A stretch of DNA of 64,000 nucleotides from Hippea jasoniae (lineage in GTDB: Bacteria > Campylobacterota_A > Desulfurellia > Desulfurellales > Hippeaceae). Below are positions 54,193-62,708 of this stretch, piece after piece. The DNA lies in NCBI RefSeq assembly GCF_000744435.1, contig NZ_JQLX01000013.1:62001-126000 (forward strand), in the 5' to 3' direction. Made by a program: the position numbers and the translations under genes. The notes under the pieces were generated by a model. It made no database searches and was not told where the DNA came from. It saw only the letters and a program-made list of their open reading frames with translations. The stretch's first letter is position 1; the number at the start of each line of letters is the position of its first letter.

Positions 54193-54227
54193 AGCCGATA
54201 GGGCAATAGCTCTATCGGCTTTTTTTA
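54193..54227 (+). terminator. intrinsic terminator after tRNA-Leu
   Basis: AGCCGATAG at 54193-54201 pairs perfectly with CTATCGGCT at 54212-54220 and is followed directly by seven T. It ends the single-gene tRNA transcript. Confidence 0.85.
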
Positions 54228-54298
54228 TTGCTTGAAATTTTTAAAAATCGGTATAAAAATAAAAAAGAGGAGAAAATTATAATTTATAAATTTTTTCC

Positions 54299-54327
54299 TT
54301 GACAAAAAATTATATTTGCAGTATATT
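54299..54327 (+). promoter_or_regulatory. strong promoter of the peroxiredoxin gene
   Basis: TTGACA at 54299-54304, a 17-base spacer and TATATT at 54322-54327, in an A/T-rich setting with an upstream A/T stretch resembling an UP element. AGGAGG lies 7 bases before the ATG at 54355. High expression is likely. Confidence 0.65.
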
Positions 54328-54354
54328 TAACCTGAAACTTGAGGAGGTGAAGCA

Positions 54355-55056
54355 ATGGGATGCGACAAACCAGTTGAGGCGATTGAGGAAAAAGAACAAA
54401 AACAAGAAATTGAAGAGGAGGTAGAGAAAATGGAAAGGACACAGGCAGGCGTACTGGTATTGAGGAAATTACCGGAATTTAAGATGGATGCTTACGATCC
54501 AAAAACAGGAAAGTACATTACTGTTTCAAGTGATGATTACAAAGGCAAATGGCTTGTAGTTTGCTTCTATCCAGCCGATTTTACATTTGTATGCCCAACA
54601 GAGATTGCAGCAATGAATGCAAAGTATGATGAGTTGCAGAAGATGGGTGTTGAGGTGCTGGCTGTCTCAACAGATACAAAGTTCTCACACAAGAGATTTG
54701 CAGAGACCGAGCCTTTGCTTAAGGATCTAAAGCTTGTAATTGGCGCTGACCCAACAGGTGAGGTTTCAAGAAAGTTTGGCGTCTTAATAGAGGAAGAGGG
54801 CCTTGCTTTAAGGGGAAGATTTTTGATTAATCCAGACGGCGTTGTTGTTGCAGAAGAGGTTCAGGGACCATCTGTGGGTAGAAATGTCAATGAGTTTATC
54901 AGACAGATCCAGGCATGGCAGCATGTTTACAAAACCGGTGAGGTATGTCCGGCTAACTGGAGACCGGGTAAGAAAACGCTTCCTGTTAACACAAAAGCCG
55001 AAGAGCTCACAGGAAAAGTTGGTGACTATGTAACTCTTGATGAGCTGCTTTCATAA
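54355..55056 (+). CDS. 2-Cys peroxiredoxin (AhpC/Prx1-like) with N-terminal extension
   Basis: 233 residues. The peroxidatic cysteine is C80 in PADFTFVCPTE and the resolving cysteine is C198 in GEVCPANW; the redox loop RGRFLINPDG is present. The enzyme reduces peroxides using thioredoxin-type donors, an oxygen defence that fits an anaerobe. The first 25 residues are an unusual acidic, lysine/glutamate-rich extension carrying an extra cysteine at position 3. A second ATG (codon 26, base 54430) has its own AGGAGG 8 bases upstream and would give a normal-length peroxiredoxin. A strong promoter and a terminator make it a single-gene unit. Confidence 0.93.
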   Translation: MGCDKPVEAIEEKEQKQEIEEEVEKMERTQAGVLVLRKLPEFKMDAYDPKTGKYITVSSDDYKGKWLVVCFYPADFTFVCPTEIAAMNAKYDELQKMGVEVLAVSTDTKFSHKRFAETEPLLKDLKLVIGADPTGEVSRKFGVLIEEEGLALRGRFLINPDGVVVAEEVQGPSVGRNVNEFIRQIQAWQHVYKTGEVCPANWRPGKKTLPVNTKAEELTGKVGDYVTLDELLS

Positions 55057-55064
55057 AGCAAAAT

Positions 55065-55087
55065 GGGGGGGCTTTGCTCCCCTTTTT
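55065..55087 (+). terminator. intrinsic terminator after the peroxiredoxin gene
   Basis: A seven-G run and CCCC flank GC-TTT-GC to make a GC-rich hairpin, followed by seven T at 55083-55089. An alternative pairing of AGCAAA with TTTGCT is possible. It lies between the peroxiredoxin and the convergent msrA stop. Confidence 0.75.
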
Positions 55088-55609
55088 TTATTTTAACAAT
55101 TCTTTTAGTTTTTTATTCACTTTTCTAAAGCAGTATTTTTCATATTGAGCATAGTTGTTTGGAAAATTTTTGTAGTATTTTTGATGGTAGTCTTCTGCTT
55201 TGTAGAATTCCTTTGCCTTTAAAATTTTTGTTGCAATGGGTTTTTCAAAGATATTGAGCGTTTTTATTTTTTCTATTAGCTCTTCGGCTGTTTTTTTCTG
55301 CTCGTTGTTAAGATAAAAAATGGCCGTTTTGTATTGATCTCCCACATCGCAGCCCTGTCCTTTACTATCTGTTGGATCTATAAAACTTAAAAACTCAATA
55401 ACTAATTGTTTGTAGGGGATAACTTGTTGGTCAAATATAACCTCAACAGCTTCGTAATGCCCTGTATTGAGATTTAATACCTGCTTATATGTGGGGTTTT
55501 TGAGTTTTCCTCCTGTATAGCCGCAGGTTGTTTTAATAACACCATCTAAGGAGTAAAAAAACTTTTGAAAACTCCAGAAGCAACCGCCAGCAAATATTGC
55601 TTTTTCCAT
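55088..55609 (-). CDS. msrA: peptide-methionine (S)-S-oxide reductase MsrA
   Basis: 173 residues. The active-site AGGCFWSFQ near residue 7 and GYTGGKLKNPTYKQV near residue 35 are diagnostic, as are GHYEAVEVIFD and DQYKTAIFY. It repairs oxidised methionine, fitting the neighbouring peroxiredoxin. The ATG directly follows the stop of the CYTH gene (TAAATG) with no ribosome site, so translation is likely coupled. Resolving cysteines typical of longer MsrA proteins were not assigned. Confidence 0.93.
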   Translation of the reverse strand: MEKAIFAGGCFWSFQKFFYSLDGVIKTTCGYTGGKLKNPTYKQVLNLNTGHYEAVEVIFDQQVIPYKQLVIEFLSFIDPTDSKGQGCDVGDQYKTAIFYLNNEQKKTAEELIEKIKTLNIFEKPIATKILKAKEFYKAEDYHQKYYKNFPNNYAQYEKYCFRKVNKKLKELLK

Positions 55610-56113
55610 TTAAAAAAGTGGGATTAATTGTTTTTTTGCAAGATTGGCATTTGTGAATTCCTTAAGATGTGTTACTTCCTTTATAATAACGGGTTTAAAA
55701 ATCTCTGCCATCTTAAAGTTGTTAGCATCATCAAGTGAGTCAAACTCAACCTCAACAAATACTAGACCCTCTAAATTACCCTTAAACTGGTCAAACTCAT
55801 ACCTTAATCCTTCAACCTCGACGATAAATCTTGTTTTTTGTAGTGAGTGGAGATTTTGAGAGCTGGATGTTATGTTTTTATAAACCACCTCCTGAACTTC
55901 TGTTTCATATTCCTCTCTAATAAGCCCTTCACCTTTTTTGAGCGTGATAAAGTATTTGTCTCCATATTTTCTGATTCTGCCTGTCTGATTGTCTCTTTCA
56001 AAATAATGTTGCTCTATTTCAACAATTATCGGTTTAAGATGGAGATGTTTTGTCAGGTATGGTTTTACCTGTAGGGGTAGAACTAAAAACTTCCTTTCAA
56101 TCTCATACGCCAT
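55610..56113 (-). CDS. CYTH-domain phosphohydrolase/cyclase-like protein
   Basis: 167 residues. The N-terminal YEIERKFLV contains the ExExK metal-triphosphate motif, and RIRKYGDKYFITLKKGEG and EVEFDSLDDAN add the alternating charged strands of the triphosphate tunnel. The family includes inorganic triphosphatases, thiamine triphosphatase and class IV adenylate cyclases, so the reaction is not settled. The ATG lies 6 bases after a -10 box with no ribosome site. msrA follows directly. Confidence 0.83.
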   Translation of the reverse strand: MAYEIERKFLVLPLQVKPYLTKHLHLKPIIVEIEQHYFERDNQTGRIRKYGDKYFITLKKGEGLIREEYETEVQEVVYKNITSSSQNLHSLQKTRFIVEVEGLRYEFDQFKGNLEGLVFVEVEFDSLDDANNFKMAEIFKPVIIKEVTHLKEFTNANLAKKQLIPLF

Positions 56114-56119
56114 ATAAAA

Positions 56120-56148
56120 ATTCTATACAAAAAAGAAAGTTTTGTCAA
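56120..56148 (-). promoter_or_regulatory. promoter of the CYTH-msrA unit, leaderless layout
   Basis: On the minus strand TTGACA at 56148-56143, a 17-base spacer and TAGAAT at 56125-56120, then 6 bases to the ATG at 56113. The start codon coincides with the predicted transcription start. This is the cleanest leaderless example in the window. Confidence 0.6.
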
Positions 56149-56156
56149 AGAAGGAA

Positions 56157-56172
56157 GGGGGCTTTAGCCCCC
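56157..56172 (-). terminator. intrinsic terminator of the MACPF-like gene
   Basis: On the minus strand GGGGGC-TAAA-GCCCCC, starting 6 bases after the stop codon and followed by TTCCTTCTTT, a pyrimidine-rich but imperfect U-tract. Confidence 0.65.
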
Positions 56173-56177
56173 TGATT

Positions 56178-58271
56178 TTAGTAGCTGTTTTTTGGTCTGT
56201 AGATATGCAAGTTGTTTTTGAGTTTAAGATTTTTAATGTTTAGTCTTATTGTGCCAAAATTTCTTATAGCTTTCAGTCTGTTTCTCTGAAGTAATCTTGC
56301 TGCTTTAGACATTGAGCCGGAGGTTCTCATTATACGCTTGGCAAGAACGATATTTCTTCCGTAGATAAAGTTTGTAAGCTGCTGAGGCACATAAGGTTTC
56401 TTTGGTGGTTTGAACCTGTTGGCTTTTAAATCCTGTGTTGACACTAAATCAAGTTGAATCTGCTTGAATACGATTTTTTTGCACACCAAATTATCATCTT
56501 TGCCTTTTCTATCTGCCTCACAAACGATGTAGTCTAAAGTGCCCAGACCGTTTCCAAATGTTTGATCGCCTCTTGGGCCTCTACCAGTCATTTCATCGAT
56601 ATAGCCGTTTGCATAACTTCTTCTTGTCTTAAATCCATATCGGGCAAAATATCCTGCAGCAGGTGGAATATGCCTTACAAGAGGTGTTTTTATGCCTCGA
56701 CTGCGTCGATTGAATGTGCAGTATTTTAAGTTTGAATCTATTTGAACGCCATATTCTGCCGGATGGTCAAGATCAAATATTACAGCCTCGCCCATCAACG
56801 CCCATGCAGACTCACCTTTCATTTTAGCAACAATCGGCATCCTTTTTGAGCGTTTTCTTTTCCACTCAATTCTTGCAAGTGAGATGTAGGCCTTTAGCCT
56901 TCTGCCGTCAGGCTTAACATTCATTACAACAACAATTCTTGTTTTGCTGCTTCCCCCGCCACCTTCTGCATCGCCGTGCACGCGTTGCTGTTTTACATAT
57001 TCTATTGTTGATTTTAATTTCTGCAGGGCTGCATCTGGTAGTATTATTGGTGTTTTGCAGTCGCTTAAGTATTTTTCTGGCATTACTGCATCCCACTCAT
57101 CGTAGAAATTCCTGTAGTTTTTGTAATATTCTGCAAGTTTCTGACATTTTTTTGTAAAGTTTTTATTGCACATCTTGGTAGCTTTTATAAGCATATTGAA
57201 TTCTTTTATCCACATTCTTTTATAAGCTTTGATTGTCTGAATATGCATGTTTCTAACCCTGTTTATCGTGCCAAGTGCAAAAAGTTCCTGTGTCGAGCGT
57301 GATAGCACCATATTTGCATCCTCTATGCCGCCTTTTAAATCCCACAGAGATGTAATTAAGATTCCAATGTATTCCTCTTTCGATGTTGCCTGTAGAGGGT
57401 TTTGAGCAGGAAAGTCTTCAAGCATGCTGTAGGGCATTAAAACATATTTTATGATTCTTTTTCCGCCGCTTTCCTTTAAGAAGTTTTTGTAATAATCTGT
57501 AAGTTCATCGATGGTTGTTGGATTTGTCATGGATGAGCCTGTTGAGTAGGTTTTGATCTCTATCTGGTTTGAGCCAAAAGCCCTCTCCATTGTTTTTGCA
57601 AGTTGCGTTCCTACCTTTGCATTACCCCATGCTCCTTTTGCTGAAATGTTTGCCTCGTTTGCAAACTTTGTCCAGCTTTTGAGTGTCTGTTTTTTGACTG
57701 TAGCAACACCTAAAAACTCTCTACCCTTTACAACACCGATAACAAATGTATCGCCGCATCTTTGTCTGAATTCACCCAATCCACCGGGTTGAGATAATAG
57801 TTGTTTATATCTGTCTTTTAGCTGAATTGTTGAGATGTCTATGTAGCTTGGTTTTGTTAGATAGGCTGTTGCATAGAGTGATTGATTGAAGGTGCTTGTT
57901 TTTGTGCCACCAATAATGCTGAGTTTATCGTTTGCCTGATATGTCGTTGTAGTCAGGATTTTTAAAGAAGCATTTACGCTTAAGTTAGACTCCTTTGCCA
58001 TATCGTAATTTGTTTGAACCAGTTTAAAAACCGTGTGTTCATGTTCGTTATCCATCTCCTGAATAGAGTTTCTGTCATAAACCACGCAAGGTGTTTTAAA
58101 ACTACCTTTCCTTGTGTCGTATCCCCAGCCGTAAGAAACTGGTTGCTCACCCATCGGTTCAACGGTTGGAAAGTTTGCCGATTCTGAGTATGTGGGTTGT
58201 GGATTGATTGCTGCTGCTGACAAAATTAGAAAAAAGGACAAAAATAGTAAATAAAACCTGCCATAACGCAT
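56178..58271 (-). CDS. secreted MACPF/CDC-like protein (candidate pore-former)
   Basis: 697 residues from the ATG at 58271, preceded by GGAGGTG. A signal peptide (about 1-30, FYLLFLSFFLILSAAA) indicates export. The region about 85-270 resembles a MACPF/cholesterol-dependent-cytolysin core. It contains serine/threonine-rich segments, then FRQRCGDTFVIGVVKGREF near residue 169, which matches the conserved CGD-FV-x-G strand pattern. An alternating amphipathic stretch follows. After a helical region (about 320-450) a glycine linker, EGGGGSS, leads to a basic C-terminal part, about 240 residues, that is probably beta-rich. The membrane target and role are unknown. Fold assignment is from pattern only. 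It has its own promoter and terminator. Confidence 0.65.
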   Translation of the reverse strand: MRYGRFYLLFLSFFLILSAAAINPQPTYSESANFPTVEPMGEQPVSYGWGYDTRKGSFKTPCVVYDRNSIQEMDNEHEHTVFKLVQTNYDMAKESNLSVNASLKILTTTTYQANDKLSIIGGTKTSTFNQSLYATAYLTKPSYIDISTIQLKDRYKQLLSQPGGLGEFRQRCGDTFVIGVVKGREFLGVATVKKQTLKSWTKFANEANISAKGAWGNAKVGTQLAKTMERAFGSNQIEIKTYSTGSSMTNPTTIDELTDYYKNFLKESGGKRIIKYVLMPYSMLEDFPAQNPLQATSKEEYIGILITSLWDLKGGIEDANMVLSRSTQELFALGTINRVRNMHIQTIKAYKRMWIKEFNMLIKATKMCNKNFTKKCQKLAEYYKNYRNFYDEWDAVMPEKYLSDCKTPIILPDAALQKLKSTIEYVKQQRVHGDAEGGGGSSKTRIVVVMNVKPDGRRLKAYISLARIEWKRKRSKRMPIVAKMKGESAWALMGEAVIFDLDHPAEYGVQIDSNLKYCTFNRRSRGIKTPLVRHIPPAAGYFARYGFKTRRSYANGYIDEMTGRGPRGDQTFGNGLGTLDYIVCEADRKGKDDNLVCKKIVFKQIQLDLVSTQDLKANRFKPPKKPYVPQQLTNFIYGRNIVLAKRIMRTSGSMSKAARLLQRNRLKAIRNFGTIRLNIKNLKLKNNLHIYRPKNSY

Positions 58272-58301
58272 ACACACCTCCAAAATTTAGTATTATATTA
58301 T

Positions 58302-58330
58302 TTTTTACCATAATTTATTATATCTGTCAA
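58302..58330 (-). promoter_or_regulatory. promoter of the MACPF-like gene
   Basis: On the minus strand TTGACA at 58330-58325, 17 bases, then TGG and TAAAAA at 58307-58302 (extended -10). The leader is about 24 bases and contains GGAGGTG. It begins 2 bases beyond the terminator of the upstream receptor gene. Confidence 0.5.
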
Positions 58331-58331
58331 C

Positions 58332-58358
58332 AAAAAAGCCCTGCATGAAGCAGGGCTT
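58332..58358 (-). terminator. intrinsic terminator of the second chemotaxis receptor
   Basis: On the minus strand AAGCCCTGC-TTCAT-GCAGGGCTT, a perfect 9-base-pair stem followed by TTTT. It lies 25 bases after the receptor stop and just upstream of the MACPF-like gene promoter. Confidence 0.85.
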
Positions 58359-58382
58359 AAAAAGGTGTGCGGGGAAGGGAGG

Positions 58383-59972
58383 CTATACCTTAAATATACT
58401 TACAGCTTCAGTAATTTTGTTAGACATTTCGTTGACCTTTTCAGAAATTCTTGCAATCTCTTCAACGGCTTTTGCATTTTCTTGAGATGCCTCTACAATT
58501 TCGTTGACCTGAGCATCAATTTCTGCTGCCGTTGAAGAGAGTTCTTCTGTTGCAGCAGATACAGAATTGAGCTCCTCAATAACGCCGTTTGCCTTTTCTA
58601 CAACGGCCTCTACTTTCTTTTTATCCTCCTGAGATTTTTCAGCCTCATTGAGAATCATATCACCTGCTTTTTGAGTTTTTTCAACAGCAATATTGGCATC
58701 TGTTTGCATCTTTGCAATCATGTTTCTGATTTCTTCTGTTGCCCTCTGCGTTTTTTCTGCTAATTTTCTGACCTCATCTGCCACAACGGCAAAACCTCTT
58801 CCTGCATCACCAGCACGGGCTGCCTCTATGGCAGCATTTAGGGCAAGCAGGTTGGTCTGGTCTGCAATTTCACTAATTACTCCAACGATCTGGCCGATCT
58901 GTTTGCTTGCATCGCCAACGGTGTTGATCTGCTCCATTGCCTCCTGAGCCAGTTTGGCGTTGTTTCTCATCCTTTCCACTCTGTCGATAATGTCGTTTAA
59001 GATATCACCATTAACCTCACCCATCTCCTCTGCGAGCATATTTACATGCTCTGTTGATTTTGCAACATTGTCTATTGCCTCAACGATATCTTTTACGGCT
59101 GTGCCAAGCTCCTCCGTGTTGCGGGCGGTTTGTTCAACTGTGGCAGAAATCTCTGTGGCGGTTGAGGAGAGCGAGTTTGCATGGCTTGATAGTTCATTGG
59201 CCTCCGATTTCATCTGACCTATAAGTTTTCTCATTGAGTCAATCACCGTATTGATGCCGCTTTTTAATTTTCCTATCTCGTTTCCTGTAATAACTTCAAA
59301 CTTTGAGGTAAAATCACCCTCTGCTAATTTTAGCGTCTTTTCATTTGCATTGAGAATCGGGATAATGATGTAGTGTTTTACAACAAAATACAGGCCGATT
59401 ATCAAACCAAGTATAATGAGCAAACCAATGGTTACAAATATTAAACTATCAACTGTTTCTTTTCCTATTAATAACAGCTGTGAGCTTACTATCTTTGCCT
59501 CTGCTTCTGCAATCTGCTGCGATATTTCTCCTATTGCATCAACATAACTATCAAAAGCCTCTATTGTTTTATCCTTGCTGTTTGAGCCGTTTGTCATAAC
59601 CTTTTTTCCTGTATCGACCATATTTATGAATACATTTTTGAGCTTATTTAGCTCTGAGTGCAGTTGCGGGTTTGCTTTTTCTTTCTCGATAGCTTTGTTT
59701 ATGTAGCTTTCTGTTTGTTGAACGACACTGTTGAATTGTGCTTTAGCATATTTATCCCTCAAAGCCCTGTTTATGAGTTTTTCTGTTTCTGTTATACCAA
59801 CAGTTATTTTATGTGTAAGTTTCAATGTTGCAAGGTCAATATTTCTTGTATGGTTTATGTGGTGTTTTACAGATGTAGCGATAAAGAAATTTGATGCAAT
59901 AAGAATAATAGAAACGATAAATACAACAGCCGTTGAATAAAAAAATAATTTACCTAAACTGACATTTTTCAT
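58383..59972 (-). CDS. methyl-accepting chemotaxis protein, membrane receptor (second)
   Basis: 529 residues. Membrane helix 1 (about 10-32), a helical periplasmic sensor, helix 2 (about 173-198), HAMP, and a long signalling coil with [20 protein letters not shown] near residue 371. It is paralogous to the receptor at 7688: the first residues and the whole cytoplasmic part align, while the sensor differs, so the two probably sense different ligands through the same Che proteins. It follows the PAS-GGDEF-EAL gene by 9 bases and ends at an intrinsic terminator. Confidence 0.93.
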   Translation of the reverse strand: MKNVSLGKLFFYSTAVVFIVSIILIASNFFIATSVKHHINHTRNIDLATLKLTHKITVGITETEKLINRALRDKYAKAQFNSVVQQTESYINKAIEKEKANPQLHSELNKLKNVFINMVDTGKKVMTNGSNSKDKTIEAFDSYVDAIGEISQQIAEAEAKIVSSQLLLIGKETVDSLIFVTIGLLIILGLIIGLYFVVKHYIIIPILNANEKTLKLAEGDFTSKFEVITGNEIGKLKSGINTVIDSMRKLIGQMKSEANELSSHANSLSSTATEISATVEQTARNTEELGTAVKDIVEAIDNVAKSTEHVNMLAEEMGEVNGDILNDIIDRVERMRNNAKLAQEAMEQINTVGDASKQIGQIVGVISEIADQTNLLALNAAIEAARAGDAGRGFAVVADEVRKLAEKTQRATEEIRNMIAKMQTDANIAVEKTQKAGDMILNEAEKSQEDKKKVEAVVEKANGVIEELNSVSAATEELSSTAAEIDAQVNEIVEASQENAKAVEEIARISEKVNEMSNKITEAVSIFKV

Positions 59973-59981
59973 ACGCCCTCC

Positions 59982-62459
59982 TTAAACAATCTTTAATATC
60001 TCATCAAGCGGCATAGGCTTGGCAAAGTAATACCCCTGATACAGATCACATCCAAAACCCTTTAAAATTCTCAACTGCTCATTTGTTTCAACGCCCTCTG
60101 CAACAGAGCCAAAATTAAGCTTTTTTGCAAGGTTTATCGTTGTCTGGACAATGGATTTTACCTTCTCATTTTCTGTTATCCTCCTTATAAAACTTATATC
60201 TATCTTTATGGCGTCGATGGGCAAGAGGTGTAGATAGCTTAGTGATGAATAACCTGTTCCAAAATCATCGATCATTACTTTAAAACCCCTATCCTTGAGG
60301 TTTTTTAGCATATTCATAGCTGAGTCAATATCGTCTGCAAACATACGCTCTGTTACCTCTAATATGAGGTGTTTTCTGTATTCATCGCTAAGCTGCTTTA
60401 AAATATCAAAAATCCTGCCCTCTTTCAGGTTTCTCATTGAAAGATTGATACTGATTGGTATAAATTTGCCTGCCTTTTTGTGAACTGAATCTAAATATTG
60501 CGGAATTGTGTTTATAAGAAACTCTTCAAACTGCACAAGATAGTGGGATGTTTCAAGCTGATCGATAAAGAAATAGGGCGATAATAAGCCTTTTTGTGGA
60601 TGGTCGATTCTTGCCAATGATTCAAATTCAGCAATCTCTTCATTGTTGTTGTATATAGGCTGCAAGAAGAATGTAAAGTATTTTTTTGTGAGTGATTCTG
60701 AAATGAGGTTTAATGTTTCGTGATCTTTGTGAATAATCTCGTTAAGTTGAGGATTGTAAACTTTAAAGTTGTTAGCCCCCTGTTGTTTGGCTGCTGCCAT
60801 GGCGGTTGTAGCATGCGAAAGCAGTGTTCTTATGTCTAATCTATTCTCTGTATCAACAGCAGCCCCTATGTTTATATGGGTTTTTATTTTGTAGCTATCC
60901 ACATCTATGGATTTTGAGAAAAATTCAATTATATTTGCTATGTCGTTTTCTATTTCCTTAAGGCTTGAGTAGAAGTTAAACATGGCAAACTCATCATCTC
61001 CAACCCGTCCTACTACAAGGCCTTTTTTTGTTAGTTTTGAGGCTATCTCTTTAAGCAGCCTATCGCAGGTATATACACCATAGATGTTGTTGAGTTTTGA
61101 GAAGTCAAATATATCGATGGTTATGATACCTTTTTGCTTGTCTTTGCTTAAGCTCTTTTGTGTTAATTTTTCTGCTTCAAGCTCAAAACCCTTTTCGTTA
61201 AGAAGGCCTGTAAGTTGATCGTAGTATTTAAATTTCCTGATTTCTTCCTCTAAATACATCTCTCTTGATATATCCTTTGATATGGCAACAAAGTGGGAAA
61301 TCCTGCCAGCTTTTTGTATGGGAACAATGGTATGGTAGAGTTGATATAACTCACCGTTTTTATGTCTATTTACTATAACGCCTTTAAATGCTTTACCCAG
61401 TGTTATTGTATCCCACATACTTTTGTAGAATTCGTTGTCATATAAACCGGATTTAAAGATAGAGGGTTTGCTGCCTATTAGTTCCTTTTTTGTATAGCCT
61501 GAGAGTTGTTCAACAGACTCATTGACATAGGTGATATTGCCATCGAAGTCTGTAATTAAAACCCAATCCTTTTGCTGGATGGCTGTGTAGAAGATATCTT
61601 TAAAAAACAGTTTTTCTATATTGCTAAGTGCAAAATTCAAATCGTTTTGCATTTCTTTTAGTACATCTATTATGTAGCTATCAAAAAAAAATGGTATGGA
61701 TGAATAAATACATAGCATATATTTGCCGCCTGAATCGCTCAGTGGAATATAACAGCTTGATCTAAATCCAAAAGAAAGCATATCTATTTTCCAATCAGAG
61801 ACCTCTGGGTTTGAGTCTGTGTCGGGGTTTATGTGGATGTCTGATGTCCTGAAGGCCTCAAAAAGCGGTCCGTAGTTGATTGTTTTTATGACATCGGAGG
61901 CATTTTTTATGAGATTTTCAACATATTTACCCCTTCCTGCATAGTTTTCAACCTTTACCATATTTGGTTTGATTGAAAGTACAACAACAAGCTCTATGTA
62001 TTTTTGAGAGATGAGTTTTTTGCTTATATCTTCAAAAAGGCCATCCTTTGTTGTGCTTGTGATGATGGAGTTGTTGATTTTACTTAAGAGTTGATAGAAT
62101 GTCTTGAAGATTTCTTCTTTGGTGATATCGCTTAAGATTAATAAGTTAACGGGAGTGTTGTTTACAAAACTGCTTTCAACAGTTGCTTTTAGAATCTTTA
62201 TAGCTTTAGATTTTGTTTTTATCTCTAATGTTATTGAACCATCTTCATCAAGTTGTTTTTCGATGTTGTCTAAACCTTCTTTTGAAAAAATCTCATCGGC
62301 TGTTTTTTGTTTTAGTTCTGCTTTTGAGAAATCTAATAGTTTTTCTAATGATTGTGAGATGTCTATTATTTTTCTTGATTTTGTTTCGTAGGATAGGTAG
62401 AAAATGTGCTGAAAAACATTGGAACTTAACAAAATTTCCATTCTACGGTCTGCCTCCAT
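59982..62459 (-). CDS. PAS-GGDEF-EAL protein, probable cyclic-di-GMP phosphodiesterase
   Basis: 825 residues without membrane helices. The order is an N-terminal PAS-like region (about 12-120), a GAF-like region (about 125-290), a PAS domain (about 300-400, TDFDGNITYVNESVEQLSGY), GGDEF (about 415-560) and EAL (about 575-825). The GGDEF signature is RVGDDEF instead of GGDEF, so cyclase activity is doubtful. In the EAL domain the metal site reads ESL, but DDFGTGYSSLSYL and AEGVET are intact, so phosphodiesterase activity is plausible. AAGGAGG precedes the ATG. It is co-transcribed with the receptor downstream. Confidence 0.9.
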   Translation of the reverse strand: MEADRRMEILLSSNVFQHIFYLSYETKSRKIIDISQSLEKLLDFSKAELKQKTADEIFSKEGLDNIEKQLDEDGSITLEIKTKSKAIKILKATVESSFVNNTPVNLLILSDITKEEIFKTFYQLLSKINNSIITSTTKDGLFEDISKKLISQKYIELVVVLSIKPNMVKVENYAGRGKYVENLIKNASDVIKTINYGPLFEAFRTSDIHINPDTDSNPEVSDWKIDMLSFGFRSSCYIPLSDSGGKYMLCIYSSIPFFFDSYIIDVLKEMQNDLNFALSNIEKLFFKDIFYTAIQQKDWVLITDFDGNITYVNESVEQLSGYTKKELIGSKPSIFKSGLYDNEFYKSMWDTITLGKAFKGVIVNRHKNGELYQLYHTIVPIQKAGRISHFVAISKDISREMYLEEEIRKFKYYDQLTGLLNEKGFELEAEKLTQKSLSKDKQKGIITIDIFDFSKLNNIYGVYTCDRLLKEIASKLTKKGLVVGRVGDDEFAMFNFYSSLKEIENDIANIIEFFSKSIDVDSYKIKTHINIGAAVDTENRLDIRTLLSHATTAMAAAKQQGANNFKVYNPQLNEIIHKDHETLNLISESLTKKYFTFFLQPIYNNNEEIAEFESLARIDHPQKGLLSPYFFIDQLETSHYLVQFEEFLINTIPQYLDSVHKKAGKFIPISINLSMRNLKEGRIFDILKQLSDEYRKHLILEVTERMFADDIDSAMNMLKNLKDRGFKVMIDDFGTGYSSLSYLHLLPIDAIKIDISFIRRITENEKVKSIVQTTINLAKKLNFGSVAEGVETNEQLRILKGFGCDLYQGYYFAKPMPLDEILKIV

Positions 62460-62511
62460 CAGCGCCTCCTTTGAGATTAAAATAAAAAAGACACTGTTAA
62501 ATTTTACTTAA

Positions 62512-62540
62512 CTTTTACACCCGTATTTACATTTTGTCAA
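62512..62540 (-). promoter_or_regulatory. promoter of the PAS-GGDEF-EAL and receptor unit
   Basis: On the minus strand TTGACA at 62540-62535, 17 bases and TAAAAG at 62517-62512. The leader is about 45 bases and contains AAGGAGG. The inverted repeat at 62496-62512 lies at the transcription start. Confidence 0.45.
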
Positions 62541-62650
62541 ACAGTAATTTCTTTATATGTTATATTTTCTCGATTTTTTTTTTTTCATTATAAGAAATAA
62601 TTTTTAAATTAAATATAATTAAATTATTTATACTTTCATGTTTTGATTTG

Positions 62651-62679
62651 TTGACTTTTTTTTATGAGGATGTTATTTT
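62651..62679 (+). promoter_or_regulatory. promoter of the ODP-receptor unit
   Basis: TTGACT at 62651-62656, a 17-base spacer and TATTTT at 62674-62679. The leader, about 23 bases, contains GAAGGAGG before the ATG at 62709. Confidence 0.5.
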
Positions 62680-62708
62680 TTAACAAAGAAATATTGAAGG
62701 AGGTAGCA

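Larger units (their letters stand above)
62460..62708. other. AT-rich divergent control region
   Basis: This gap separates the PAS-GGDEF-EAL gene and the ODP gene. It holds a run of about 13 T around 62575, a small inverted repeat GTTAA-attttac-TTAAC at 62496-62512 and two divergent promoters. No gene was seen. Confidence 0.5.

Noticed and set aside
62570-62640. T-run and AT-rich block as a replication origin or transposon scar
   Set aside because: No DnaA-box cluster, inverted terminal repeats or target duplication is visible.
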